From Bradyrhizobium hipponense (GTDB taxonomy: Bacteria; Pseudomonadota; Alphaproteobacteria; Rhizobiales; Xanthobacteraceae): 64,000 nt of DNA. The translations under genes were made by a program, and so were the position numbers. Of this stretch, positions 42,947 through 51,579 are shown piece after piece (positions within the stretch are counted from its first letter, which is position 1; each line of letters opens with the position of its first letter). The notes beneath the pieces are model-generated. The model was not told the DNA's origin. It saw nothing but the letters and a program-made list of their open reading frames with translations, and searched no databases. Location: NCBI RefSeq assembly GCF_008123965.1, contig NZ_VSTH01000014.1:186001-250000 (forward strand). Direction: 5' to 3'.

Positions 42947-43663
42947 GTGATGTGGCGGATAGCCGTGGTCTGCCTGTCGCTGCTCGCGGCCGGCCCGTCG
43001 CAGGCACAAGAGGTCATCCGCCTGGCGCGCATCGCCGACATCCCCGATCAATATGTCGGCGGCGAGATGCTGCGCGCGGTCTATGCCAGGCTGAACATCA
43101 AGCTCGAATTCGAGGACGTCCCCGGCAAGCGCGCGCTCGCGCTGTCGAGCGCCGGCGAGGTCGACGGCGAGATCCAGCGGATCGGAACGCTCTCCCGCGA
43201 CTACCCGACGCTGATCCAGGTGACTCCTGCAATCAACTACATCGAGCCCGCGGTCTTCACCACGAAACTGCATTTCGACGTCGTCGGCTGGAATTCGATC
43301 AGGGACTACAGCATCGGCATCGTGCGCGGCGTCGGCTCGTCGGAGGCCGGTACGCGCGGCATGGCCCGCGTCACGGCGACCACCAGCCTGGAGAGCATGG
43401 TCAAGATGCTCGATGCCGACCGCTTCGACGTGATGGTCACCGACCTCTTCAGCGGGTTGGTTGCGGTGAGGAAACTGAACCTAGAGGCCAGGATCCATCC
43501 GCTCTCCCCACCGCTCGAGCGCATCAGCATCTACCACCATTTGCACGAACGGCATCGCGATCTCGTGCCGAAAGTCGGAAAGGTGATCGGGCAGATGGAG
43601 GCGAGCGGCGAACTCGCCCGGTTGCGGGAAACCCTGATCAAGCAGGTGCTGAGCGGAATGTGA
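42947..43663 (+). CDS. Periplasmic substrate-binding protein (SBP family 3-like)
   Basis: This 238-residue protein has a signal peptide (WRIAVVCLSLLAAGPSQAQ, cleavage after about residue 21). The mature part (IRLARIADIPDQYVGGEMLRAVYARLNI) resembles bacterial family 3 solute-binding proteins. The second lobe includes YSIGIVRGVGSSEAG and MVKMLDADRFDVMVTDL. There is no transporter permease or ATPase gene nearby. Because it is divergent from a membrane histidine kinase, it may feed a ligand signal to that sensor; this is inference. Confidence 0.78.
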   Translation: MMWRIAVVCLSLLAAGPSQAQEVIRLARIADIPDQYVGGEMLRAVYARLNIKLEFEDVPGKRALALSSAGEVDGEIQRIGTLSRDYPTLIQVTPAINYIEPAVFTTKLHFDVVGWNSIRDYSIGIVRGVGSSEAGTRGMARVTATTSLESMVKMLDADRFDVMVTDLFSGLVAVRKLNLEARIHPLSPPLERISIYHHLHERHRDLVPKVGKVIGQMEASGELARLRETLIKQVLSGM

Positions 43664-43692
43664 CGCGCGGCAACCGTTGGTCGCGCGAAAGG

Positions 43693-43878
43693 TCAGAAGC
43701 CGCAGACGTTAGGCGAGCGCGGGCGCTTGCCGCGTCGGCTTTCGGCGATGCGCTCGCCGCCCTTCTCGGCGGAACTGCCGTAATAGCGGTGATGGCCGGC
43801 ATGGTCGTGTAGATCGGCAGGCTCCGATTGTCCCGCCCGACGCGCATCGCAGATGATCTTGATGGTGTGACCCGACAT
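43693..43878 (-). CDS. Small hypothetical protein (61 aa)
   Basis: It starts MSGHTIKIICDARRAGQSEPADLH and is rich in His, Arg and Gly with a basic tail. A GGAGG ribosome site lies 7 bases before ATG 43878. It is convergent with the binding-protein gene. The N-terminus reads like a beta strand followed by a cysteine. I recognise no domain. It is probably a soluble small protein. Confidence 0.5.
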   Translation of the reverse strand: MSGHTIKIICDARRAGQSEPADLHDHAGHHRYYGSSAEKGGERIAESRRGKRPRSPNVCGF

Positions 43879-44071
43879 TGCCGCCTCCAGTGTTCTTGGT
43901 GGTCATCAGTCGTGGCCCCGCCCCGCGGCGTTCACGCCAGAGGCCGGAAATCGAGTTTCGGGACGGTTTCGTCGCGCCGTGGCGGCGCAATATTTAGTGT
44001 TTCGGCTTTGTCGGCAGCGGGCGCGGTGATACGTCCTTTGGACTCGCGACAACAAAATGAACGAGGTGACG

Positions 44072-44458
44072 ATGCTCTACGCCATCCTGGCCTACCATGT
44101 GGAAGACGAGATTTTGTCGTGGACGCCGGAGCATGACGCCGCGGTCGTGGCCAAAGTCATCGAGGTTCAAGCGCCCTTAAGGGCGAGCGGACATTTTGGG
44201 CCGGCCGCCCGTCTGGATGAGACTCGAAAGGCCCGCACCTTGCGTGGCCCCGGCGCAGGAATGGTGCTGGACGGCCCGTTTGCCGAGACCAAGGAGCAGC
44301 TCCTCGGCTTCCACCTCGTTGAATACGACACGGACGAAGAGGCAATCGCGGCGGCGCGGACGCTGCGTCAGGTCAATCCGACTGCGGTCTACGAAATCCG
44401 CCCGGTCAAGCTTTACGTGCCAGCGGATGGGTTCGGCGCGACGCCGTCGGATGGATGA
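44072..44458 (+). CDS. YCII-related (DGPF) domain protein
   Basis: This 128-residue protein of the YciI/DGPF family shows the defining VLDGPFAETKEQLLGFHLVE (about residues 68-87) after an N-terminal strand (LYAILAYHVED). ATG 44072 has GAGGTG upstream and is preferred to an in-frame ATG at 44057. Members are often encoded beside ECF sigma factors, but none is present here, so it is an orphan copy. No catalytic function is established for this branch. Confidence 0.85.
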   Translation: MLYAILAYHVEDEILSWTPEHDAAVVAKVIEVQAPLRASGHFGPAARLDETRKARTLRGPGAGMVLDGPFAETKEQLLGFHLVEYDTDEEAIAAARTLRQVNPTAVYEIRPVKLYVPADGFGATPSDG

Positions 44459-44464
44459 CCGGGC

Positions 44465-45064
44465 CTACGCGTCCGCCCCGGTCGGCGCGGCATAGAAGCG
44501 CTGGATCAGGAGCCCGCCGAAGGCGATGAACCACACGAAGGGCGCGACGTGCGGCGCAAACACCGCGACGATCGTGCCCGGGATGAACACCAGCAGCGGG
44601 AACAGCGACGCCATGATCTCGTGGCGCCAGCCACCCAAAATCCTCCACCACAGCCAGGCATTGAGGCCGGCGATGGCGGTCAGATGCAGGCCATAGAGCA
44701 CGGCGACCGCGCTGCTCATGGCATAATTGGTGTAGAGGCCGTTGGTCACGGGCAGCAGCACGATCGAGAGCAGGAAGAACAGGTTGAGGACCACCGTACC
44801 GCGGCTGCCCACTGGCTGGCGCGCCAGCCGGCGGTGATGGCTGATCCAGAACACGCCGGCGATGATGAAGCTGAGCGCCAGACCGGCGAGCTTGCCGGAA
44901 TAGACCCGGGCGAGATCGTTCCAATCGGGCGCGCCGGTGAACACAGCCGCCTTGGGCAGGTCATAGGCGAGCAGCGTCATGGCGACGCCGAAAATGGTGT
45001 TGCTGAGCGACTCCAGCCGCCGCATTTCGAACTGGTCGGGCTTGAGCTCGGGCATTCCTGGCAA
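44465..45064 (-). CDS. TMEM175/DUF1211 family membrane protein
   Basis: This 199-residue membrane protein begins with RLESLSNTIFGVAMTLLAYD, close to the [FY]SDxxFAxxMTLL motif of TMEM175-type channels, with Asn in place of the usual Asp. About six hydrophobic segments follow (for example LAGLALSFIIAGVFWISHHR). Bacterial members form potassium-permeable tetramers. Function here is inferred from family only. It is convergent with the YCII gene, 6 bases apart. Confidence 0.82.
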   Translation of the reverse strand: MPGMPELKPDQFEMRRLESLSNTIFGVAMTLLAYDLPKAAVFTGAPDWNDLARVYSGKLAGLALSFIIAGVFWISHHRRLARQPVGSRGTVVLNLFFLLSIVLLPVTNGLYTNYAMSSAVAVLYGLHLTAIAGLNAWLWWRILGGWRHEIMASLFPLLVFIPGTIVAVFAPHVAPFVWFIAFGGLLIQRFYAAPTGADA

Positions 45065-45131
45065 GCTTTGCGGACTGGAACTTTTTGTCCGTCTCTCCCC
45101 TAAGTCCTAAATCCGGTTCCGTCCAGCCGCA

Positions 45132-47240
45132 TTGCGATTCGCAACCAAATCGCCGACGCTCGATCTTTCACCGGGGCGATTCGTGGCGACATATCTGGAC
45201 ACGCTCAATGCGGAGCAGCGCCGCGCCGTCGAGCATGGCGTGGCCGAAGGGGCGACCGTGGGCGCCCCCCTGCTCGTCATCGCCGGCGCCGGCTCCGGCA
45301 AGACCAACACGCTTGCCCACCGCGTCGCGCATCTGATCGTCGCGGGCGCCGATCCGCGCCGCATCCTCTTGATGACGTTTTCGCGCCGCGCGGCGGCCGA
45401 GATGGCCGGCCGGGTCGAGCGCATCGCCCGAAAAGTGCTCGGCGAGAACAATGCCGCGATCATGCGCGACGCCTTGAGCTGGGCCGGCACCTTCCACGGC
45501 ATCGGCGCGCGGCTGCTCCGCGAATACGCCGAGCGGATCGGCGTCGACCCCGCCTTCACCATCCACGACCGCGAGGATTCCGCCGACCTGATGAACCTGG
45601 TCCGGCACGAGCGCGGCCTGTCGAAGACCGAGAGCCGCTTTCCCGCCAAGGGCACCTGTCTTTCGATCTACTCGCGCTGCGTCAATGCCGAGATGGAGAT
45701 CGAGAAGGTGCTCGGCCAGCATTATCCCTGGTGCGCCGGCTGGGCCGCCGAGCTGAAGAGCCTGTTCGCGTCTTACGTCGAGGCCAAGCAGGCCCAGCAC
45801 GTGCTCGATTACGACGACCTCCTGCTGTACTGGTCGCAGATGATGAGCGATGCGCTGATCGCCGAGGAGATCGGCGGCCGCTTCGATCACGTCCTGGTCG
45901 ACGAGTACCAGGACACCAACCGCCTGCAATCCTCGATCCTGCTGGCGCTGAAGCCCGACGGACGCGGCCTCACCGTGGTCGGCGATGACGCGCAGTCGAT
46001 CTACTCGTTCCGCGCCGCCACCGTGCGCAACATCCTCGACTTCCCGCAAAGCTTTTCGCCGCGCGCCGAGCTCATCACGCTCGACCGCAATTACCGCTCG
46101 ACTCAGACCGTGCTGGCGGCGGCCAACGGCGTCATCGGTCTCGCCCGCGAGCGCTTCACCAAGAATCTCTGGACCGATCGCACGTCCGCGCAAAAGCCGC
46201 AGCTCGTCACCGTGCACGACGAGGCCGACCAGGCCCGCTACATCGTCGAGGAGGTGCTGGCCAATCGCGAGCAAGGCGCGCTGCTCAAGCATCAGGCGGT
46301 GCTGTTCCGCACGTCCTCGCATTCGGGGCCGCTGGAGATCGAGCTGACCCGCCGCAATATACCGTTCGTGAAGTTCGGCGGGCTGAAGTTTCTCGACGCC
46401 GCTCATGTCAAGGACGTGCTGGCGCTGCTGCGCTTTGCCGAAAATCCGCGCGACCGCGTCGCGGGGTTTCGCATCCTGCATTTGTTGCCGGGCATCGGCC
46501 CTGCGACCGCGCAGCGCGTGCTCGACCAGATGGCAGAGAGCCCCGACCCGCTGCACGCGCTCGGCCAGCTGCCAACGCCGCCGCGCACCGGCGCGGACTG
46601 GGCCGACTTCGTCCGCACGGTCGAGAACCTGCGCTATTCGGAATGGCCGGCCGATCTCGAACGCGTGCGGCTGTGGTACGCGCCGCATCTCGATCGCATC
46701 CACGAGGATTCCGAGACGCGCCGCGCCGATCTCATGCAGCTCGAGCAGATCGCGAGCGGCTACGTTTCGCGCGAAAAATTCCTGACCGAGCTCACGCTCG
46801 ACCCCCCGGATGCGACCAGCGACAAATCCGGACCTCCGCTCCGCGACGAGGACTATCTGATCCTCTCTACCATCCACTCCGCCAAGGGGCAGGAGTGGAA
46901 ATCGGTATTCGTGCTCAACGTCGTCGACGGCTGCATGCCCTCCGATCTCGGCGCCGGCACCAGCGCCGAGCTCGAGGAGGAGCGCCGGCTGCTCTATGTG
47001 GCGATGACGCGCGCCAAGGACGATCTGCACCTCGTCGTGCCGCAGCGCTTCTTCACCCACGGCCAGGCCGCCAAGGGCGACCGCCACGTCTATGCCTCGC
47101 GCACCCGCTTCATCCCGGAGCAGCTGGTCTATCTGTTTGAGCGCACCGCCTGGCCGAAGGCCGCCGCCGGCGCCGCGCGCACCGCGGCGCAAGGCCCGAA
47201 GGTGGACATCGGCGCGCGCATGCGCCGGATGTGGCGGTAA
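45132..47240 (+). CDS. UvrD/PcrA-like ATP-dependent DNA helicase
   Basis: This 702-residue superfamily 1A helicase has Walker A AGAGSGKT (residues 51-58), TFSRRAAAEM (motif Ia), LVDEYQDTN (Walker B), VGDDAQSIYSFR (motif III), LDRNYRST (motif IV), STIHSAKGQEWKSVFV (motif V) and RRLLYVAMTRAKDDLHL (motif VI). It unwinds DNA with 3'-5' polarity in relatives that serve repair. The start is a TTG at 45132, with a GTG at about 45183 possible. It is upstream of the LLM flavoprotein gene but not obviously coupled to it. A second UvrD-type gene elsewhere in the genome is likely. Confidence 0.9.
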   Translation: MRFATKSPTLDLSPGRFVATYLDTLNAEQRRAVEHGVAEGATVGAPLLVIAGAGSGKTNTLAHRVAHLIVAGADPRRILLMTFSRRAAAEMAGRVERIARKVLGENNAAIMRDALSWAGTFHGIGARLLREYAERIGVDPAFTIHDREDSADLMNLVRHERGLSKTESRFPAKGTCLSIYSRCVNAEMEIEKVLGQHYPWCAGWAAELKSLFASYVEAKQAQHVLDYDDLLLYWSQMMSDALIAEEIGGRFDHVLVDEYQDTNRLQSSILLALKPDGRGLTVVGDDAQSIYSFRAATVRNILDFPQSFSPRAELITLDRNYRSTQTVLAAANGVIGLARERFTKNLWTDRTSAQKPQLVTVHDEADQARYIVEEVLANREQGALLKHQAVLFRTSSHSGPLEIELTRRNIPFVKFGGLKFLDAAHVKDVLALLRFAENPRDRVAGFRILHLLPGIGPATAQRVLDQMAESPDPLHALGQLPTPPRTGADWADFVRTVENLRYSEWPADLERVRLWYAPHLDRIHEDSETRRADLMQLEQIASGYVSREKFLTELTLDPPDATSDKSGPPLRDEDYLILSTIHSAKGQEWKSVFVLNVVDGCMPSDLGAGTSAELEEERRLLYVAMTRAKDDLHLVVPQRFFTHGQAAKGDRHVYASRTRFIPEQLVYLFERTAWPKAAAGAARTAAQGPKVDIGARMRRMWR

Positions 47241-47328
47241 AACGGAAACCGAGCATTTCCGAAAGCCACCTTGTGGCAAAGCCGTCGTCCATTAAGTCTT
47301 GAACATCTTCCCCGCAGAGACCTGATCG

Positions 47329-48360
47329 ATGACCGCACCGCTCGAATTCGGACTGGATACCTTTGGCGACGTCACCAGGGACGCCTCCGGCGCCATGCTT
47401 GCGCATGCGCAGGTGATCCGCAACGTCGTCGATGAGGCGGTGCTGGCCGACGAGCTCGGCCTCGACTTCATCGGGTTGGGCGAACATCACCGCGCCGATT
47501 TCGCGATCTCCTCGCCCGAGACCGTGCTGGCCGCGATCGCGGCGCGCACCAAACGCATCCATCTCGGCTCGGCCGTGACGGTGCTGAGCTCGGACGATCC
47601 CATCCGCGTGTTCCAGCGCTTTGCCACGCTCGACGCGGTCTCCAACGGGCGCGCCGAGGTGATCCTCGGCCGCGGCTCGTTCACCGAATCATTTCCCCTG
47701 TTCGGCTTCGATCTGCGGGCTTACGAGGCGCTGTTCGAGGAGAAGCTCGACCTGTTCATCGCGCTGCTGTCGCAAAAGCCCGTGACCTGGGAAGGCAAGC
47801 TGCGTCCGCCGCTGAAGGACCAGCGCGTCTATCCGCCGGTCGAGCACGGCACGCTGAAGACCTGGATCGGTGTCGGCGGCAGTCCGCAATCAGTGGTGCG
47901 CGCCGCGCATTACGATCTGCCCTTGATGCTGGCGATCATCGGCGGCGATCCCGCACGTTTTGCGCCTTACGTCGAGCTCTATCACCGCGCCTTCAAGGAA
48001 TTTGGCCGCCCGGCAAAGCCGATTGGCGTGCACTCGCCGGGCTACGTCGCCGAGACCGATGAAGAGGCGCGCGAAGCGCTATGGCCCGACTACAAGCCCA
48101 TGCGCGACCGCATCGGCAAGGAGCGCGGCTGGCCGCCGATGGGCCGCGACGAGTTCGTCAGCGAGGCCGAGCGCGGTTCGCTCTATGTCGGCTCGCCGGA
48201 AACCGTCGCGCGAAAAATCGCGGCAACCGCAAAGGTGCTTGGCATTTCGCGCTTCCAGTTGAAGTATTCGGCCGGATCGCTGCCGCATGAGAAGCTGATG
48301 CGCAGCATCGAGCTTTATGGGCGCAAGGTGGTGCCGATGGTCAGGGAGATGATGGCCTAG
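47329..48360 (+). CDS. LLM class flavin-dependent oxidoreductase
   Basis: This 343-residue luciferase-like monooxygenase has the TIM barrel typical of FMN/F420 enzymes. Segments FGLDTFGDVT, GLDFIGLGEHHRADFAISSPE, HLGSAVTVLSSDDPIRVFQRF and NGRAEVILGRGSFTESFPLFG match the family, and the last two form the flavin pocket. It is probably FMN-dependent with an unknown substrate. It begins 88 bases after the helicase stop. Confidence 0.9.
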   Translation: MTAPLEFGLDTFGDVTRDASGAMLAHAQVIRNVVDEAVLADELGLDFIGLGEHHRADFAISSPETVLAAIAARTKRIHLGSAVTVLSSDDPIRVFQRFATLDAVSNGRAEVILGRGSFTESFPLFGFDLRAYEALFEEKLDLFIALLSQKPVTWEGKLRPPLKDQRVYPPVEHGTLKTWIGVGGSPQSVVRAAHYDLPLMLAIIGGDPARFAPYVELYHRAFKEFGRPAKPIGVHSPGYVAETDEEAREALWPDYKPMRDRIGKERGWPPMGRDEFVSEAERGSLYVGSPETVARKIAATAKVLGISRFQLKYSAGSLPHEKLMRSIELYGRKVVPMVREMMA

Positions 48361-48582
48361 TCGGAATCATCCGGATCCACGCATGCGACGCAGATCGCCC
48401 GGTGTATAACCAAACTCGCACCGCTGTGCTGACGCTGTCGGCGTATAAATCGCCGCTCGGGGACCCTGCACGTGCCTCCGCTGCGAGCGCGTTGGCCAGG
48501 TAAACGATGCGCTCGTTCCGCAGCTGATGGCGCACGTCAAACTTCTCAACGGGGTCTTACGCGCCTTGTCTCGGCCGCAACG

Positions 48583-49005
48583 GTGACCTATTTCTCTCTG
48601 CTTGCACTTCCATCGCTGCTTCGGGGTCACGCGATCTCGTTCCTGGGCGACTTGGATGCTGCCCACGCGTGGTCCTTCACCAAAGACCCCGCAAAGACTC
48701 TCGTGGCAGTCTGCCGCTGTTCCGGAGCGTGGGGGCGTGCGTTTCATGTACCTTGCCGGAACGCATCAATTCGCGAGCTCGTCGGAAAATTTGCAGCTGT
48801 ACTGGAAATCGAGGCGCCCGAACTCCATTGGCTGACCGAGGACGAATTGGAGTCTATCGCTTTTCACGAGGGCGTCGAGATGTCCTATTTGTTCGACTAG
48901 CCCCTCCTGATCGACGCCTCCGACACCGAAAATCTCCTCGGCGTCAAGGCAAGCAGCCTCGAGGCGATGATCCGGGATACCCTGCCTGCAGGGCAGGCGA
49001 TTTAG
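48583..49005 (+). pseudogene. Decayed NAD-dependent epimerase/dehydratase (C-terminal part, in-frame TAG)
   Basis: One continuous frame reads FLGDLDAAHAWSFTKD, WGRAFHVPCRN and LHWLTEDELES. These are hallmarks of the C-terminal half of atypical SDR epimerases. It then meets a TAG at 48898-48900 (after MSYLFD) and continues in the same frame with PLLIDASDTENLLGVKASS to TAG 49005, the usual end of such proteins. The Rossmann N-terminus is missing and the first residues (LRGHAISF) follow unrelated sequence. A single nonsense codon plus N-terminal loss points to a pseudogene. Stop-codon readthrough is possible but unlikely. Confidence 0.7.
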
Positions 49006-49111
49006 CTTCGACAGGCTTCCGCTTTCAACATCAAGCAAATAGATGATCACCGTGCGCGACGGGCACCGTGGTGGCCCTGCGAACATCCACAAGAGCTGAT
49101 GGAGATGGAAT

Positions 49112-50083
49112 ATGAAGATCGACCGCCGAACCTTTGGCCGCGCCGCGCTTGGCGCAGGTACCTTGGCCCTTGCAGGCACCGGCTCCTTCGCAGCGAAGGG
49201 TGCAACACCTGATACGACCACAGCCGCGCCGCTACCCGCCGCCCATCGCTTCGCCCTCGGCGACTTCACAATCACGGCGCTCAGCGACGGCTTCCTCAAT
49301 CTCGGCCTTGATCTCTTTCCCGCCGCCGATCCGGCTGCCGCGGAGGCGCTGCTGACGAGAGCGTTCCTGCCGAAGACTATCGCCACCTCCGTCAATGCCT
49401 ACCTTGTCACGCGCGGCAGCCGGCGCATACTCATCGATACGGGCACGGCATCGGCGATGGGACCAACGCTCGGCCACCTACCCGAGGCGCTTGTCGCGGC
49501 TGGCGTCAAGCGCGAAGAGATCGACACCGTGATCGTGACCCACCTGCATCCTGACCACGCGAACGGCCTGATTGGCGCGGGCGGCGAGGCTGCTTTTCCC
49601 GCGGCTGAAATTGTGGTTGCCAACGTCGAATTCGCTTTCTGGCACGACGACGGCATCCTGTCCCAGGCGCCTGACCCGATGAGGCCATTCTTCGAAATGG
49701 CACGCAAATCGCTCGGACCGTACCGCGGCAAGATTCGGCAGATGGGCGGCGAGGTTGAAATCGCGCCTGGCATCGCAGCGGTGCCCGCGCCCGGCCACAC
49801 GCCGGGACATCTCGCCCTGCGGATTGGCTCTGGCGACGCCAACATGCTGCTCTTCACGGACGTCATCCACTCATCGACGTTGCAATTCGCACATCCTGAA
49901 TGGGCGATAGCCTTCGATGTGGACCAAGCGGCTGCGGTCGCCACCCGCAAGAAGGTGCTGGATATGGTGTCGGCCGATCGCCTACTCGTAGCCGGTATGC
50001 ACTTGCCCTTCCCCGGCGTCGGTCACGTCACGCGTGAAGGCAACGCCTACAGCTACATCCCGATGCCTTGGCCGGCACTGTGA
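49112..50083 (+). CDS. MBL-fold metallo-hydrolase with Tat-type signal
   Basis: This is a 323-residue secreted metallo-beta-lactamase-fold protein. The N-terminus (MKIDRRTFGRAALGAG) carries a twin-arginine-like RRTFG and an Ala-rich hydrophobic stretch. The metal-binding HLHPDH is at residues 144-149, with further ligands in GHTPGH and FTDVIH. The fold and first motif fit the lactonase-like branch. An N-acyl homoserine lactonase role is a possible, unproven reading. Export through the Tat path is inferred from the signal. The gene stands alone. Confidence 0.82.
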   Translation: MKIDRRTFGRAALGAGTLALAGTGSFAAKGATPDTTTAAPLPAAHRFALGDFTITALSDGFLNLGLDLFPAADPAAAEALLTRAFLPKTIATSVNAYLVTRGSRRILIDTGTASAMGPTLGHLPEALVAAGVKREEIDTVIVTHLHPDHANGLIGAGGEAAFPAAEIVVANVEFAFWHDDGILSQAPDPMRPFFEMARKSLGPYRGKIRQMGGEVEIAPGIAAVPAPGHTPGHLALRIGSGDANMLLFTDVIHSSTLQFAHPEWAIAFDVDQAAAVATRKKVLDMVSADRLLVAGMHLPFPGVGHVTREGNAYSYIPMPWPAL

Positions 50084-50165
50084 GCTCGATAGCGGCGTCT
50101 TCTGAAGATCGTTGGGCCGGCCATAGCCATGCGTGCCGGCTTGCCGAGCTGTGGCTCGCGAAGCA

Positions 50166-50215
50166 TGGTGGGGAGGCAGGACTCGAACCTGCGAAGCCAT
50201 CAGGCGGTTGATTTA
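50166..50215 (-). other. tRNA-like 3'-end fragment
   Basis: On the minus strand the last ~35 bases read like a tRNA tail: T-stem GCAGG/CCTGC around a TTCGAGT loop, then CTCCCC-A-CCA. The acceptor strand is one base short and no matching 5' half (acceptor, D-arm) can be found to the right, only degenerate sequence. It is therefore probably a remnant or a 3' duplication of a tRNA or tmRNA gene, possibly an old attachment site. Confidence 0.35.
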
Positions 50216-50625
50216 AGGCGTTCCCTTTCCCAATGAACACAACCGATGGCTAGGGCGTGAGCTCATCAACGCTATGAGTACGCGCCCTAGTTCAGCGCAT
50301 CGCGCGTTCGTGAGTTCGACTGCCGGTTCGGTTGAGAACTGGGACATCGTGAGCCTTGGGATCGAGCGTTCATTTCGTTCTAAGCGCCGTACGGGTCGGG
50401 CCTCTTTCCTAAAGCTGTCATGCCTTGTCCGAACCTGCTCCGAGCCCACCATCGTCACCCACAAACGCGCGCGTGCAGAGTGGCAGCTTTTGCCGGGTCG
50501 CATTTGCCGATGTGAAACACGCGCTGGTCGGCATTCTGGACAACCCCTTGATGGCAAAGGCCATCGGAATTGGCACGTGCGTTGCTAGTGAGACGAGCGT
50601 TTGCAATTGACAGTGGAATTCGTGC
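50216..50625. other. Non-coding stretch, no recognisable content
   Basis: About 410 bases have only short or shadow reading frames and no hairpin with terminator character. The mix of low-quality frames and the adjoining tRNA-like fragment suggests a decayed region. Confidence 0.4.
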
Positions 50626-51204
50626 ATGAGCATCAGCACTGTAGCCAGCGGAAGCCTGGCGATTTGGCCTTCTTCCGCCCGTCAGGCGAAATCTCCTTCG
50701 GCAGGCGGTGCACAAGCCGACGCCTCGAAATTAGCAGCCGGCATGAGCGCCGATGCGCCTTACGATGCGATCAAGGTCGATCTGCCGAACGGCATGTCGA
50801 TCGGAGTCGTCAGCTTCGGCAACGTGGGTTTCGATAGCGTCACTCTCAAGACCATTGAAGACTTCGTGCAGAGGCTGGCGAGCAAAGAGACCTCCGGGCA
50901 TCAGGCGTCAGGCACGGACGGAGCAAGCTCAATTTCTGATGCCCAAGACGGCGAGGCGCCGGGTGTCGTCGGACTAGACAAGATACACGTGGATCTTCCG
51001 AACGGGATCTCGTTCGAGGTCTGCCACTCTTCCGGAGGTCAGCCAGCGGACAGCCTGGCCATCATGAAGGAGCTCACAGATACTGCCGCGGAGCTGGCCG
51101 AAGTCTTTCGAATCTACTCGCCAGCTTCGAGGGCGGCGGCCGCCTATGCCTCTAGCCAGGCAGCGTTACCCAGCCGCGCAAATGAAGTTGATACTCGGAC
51201 TTGA
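50626..51204 (+). CDS. Hypothetical protein with duplicated DLPNG motif
   Basis: This 192-residue protein is not recognised. Two related segments are visible: IKVDLPNGMSIGVVSFG (about residues 49-65) and IHVDLPNGISFEVCHSSG (about 119-136). Each follows an acidic or polar stretch and precedes a helix (LKTIEDFVQRLAS; IMKELTDTAAELAEVF). This suggests an internal duplication of a strand-helix unit. The N-terminus is polar and Ser/Ala-rich, with no signal peptide. No strong ribosome site is visible before ATG 50626. The I-x-V-x-LPNG pattern vaguely resembles an accessory protein of IS66-type elements, but this is weak. Confidence 0.45.
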   Translation: MSISTVASGSLAIWPSSARQAKSPSAGGAQADASKLAAGMSADAPYDAIKVDLPNGMSIGVVSFGNVGFDSVTLKTIEDFVQRLASKETSGHQASGTDGASSISDAQDGEAPGVVGLDKIHVDLPNGISFEVCHSSGGQPADSLAIMKELTDTAAELAEVFRIYSPASRAAAAYASSQAALPSRANEVDTRT

Positions 51205-51417
51205 GAGGGCGCTCTTTGTGCTGAGCATGCGGGGTTGGCCGATCGCGGTCGACTCCACGGCAAACGGCAAAGTGGGTGCCTGCTTGGTCACGGTGTCAAT
51301 GACCGGTGACCGACATCAATCTCGCTCGTCTTGCTGCGCATGATCTCCTCCGTGGAGCTGCAGCCCGGCAAGCACAAGCGAGCTCAAGGATGCTGCTCAT
51401 CGACAGCGCGGCGGCGC

Positions 51418-51579
51418 TTACGCCCCCGCTCTCCAATCGTCAACGACCGCTGCCTCGTCGATGCTCCAGAACTGCGCTTCGTCGGCCATGGCGATCGAGC
51501 GGTCGAATGTCACAATGTGCAAGTGGTCACACGGGCTTGTGAATGGCAGAGCACGATGCTGCAAGCTTCCTATGACCAT
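51418..51579 (-). CDS. 53-residue protein translationally coupled to dinB
   Basis: A short frame starts at the ATG that shares its A with the dinB TGA stop (TGATG) and runs 53 codons to TAA at 51418. The product begins MVIGSLQHRALPFT and contains CDHLHIVTFDRS and DEAQFWSIDEAAVVDDW, with a His/Asp/Trp-rich composition. No domain is recognised. The stop/start overlap after an SOS-controlled dinB implies co-expression with polymerase IV. It could be a small accessory protein or a fragment of a lost longer gene. About 210 bases to its right edge with the next gene hold nothing else I can support. Confidence 0.55.
   Translation of the reverse strand: MVIGSLQHRALPFTSPCDHLHIVTFDRSIAMADEAQFWSIDEAAVVDDWRAGA

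Noticed and set aside
45168..47279. 703-codon minus-strand frame across the helicase gene
   Set aside because: The plus strand has all helicase motifs; the minus frame is low-complexity and has none.
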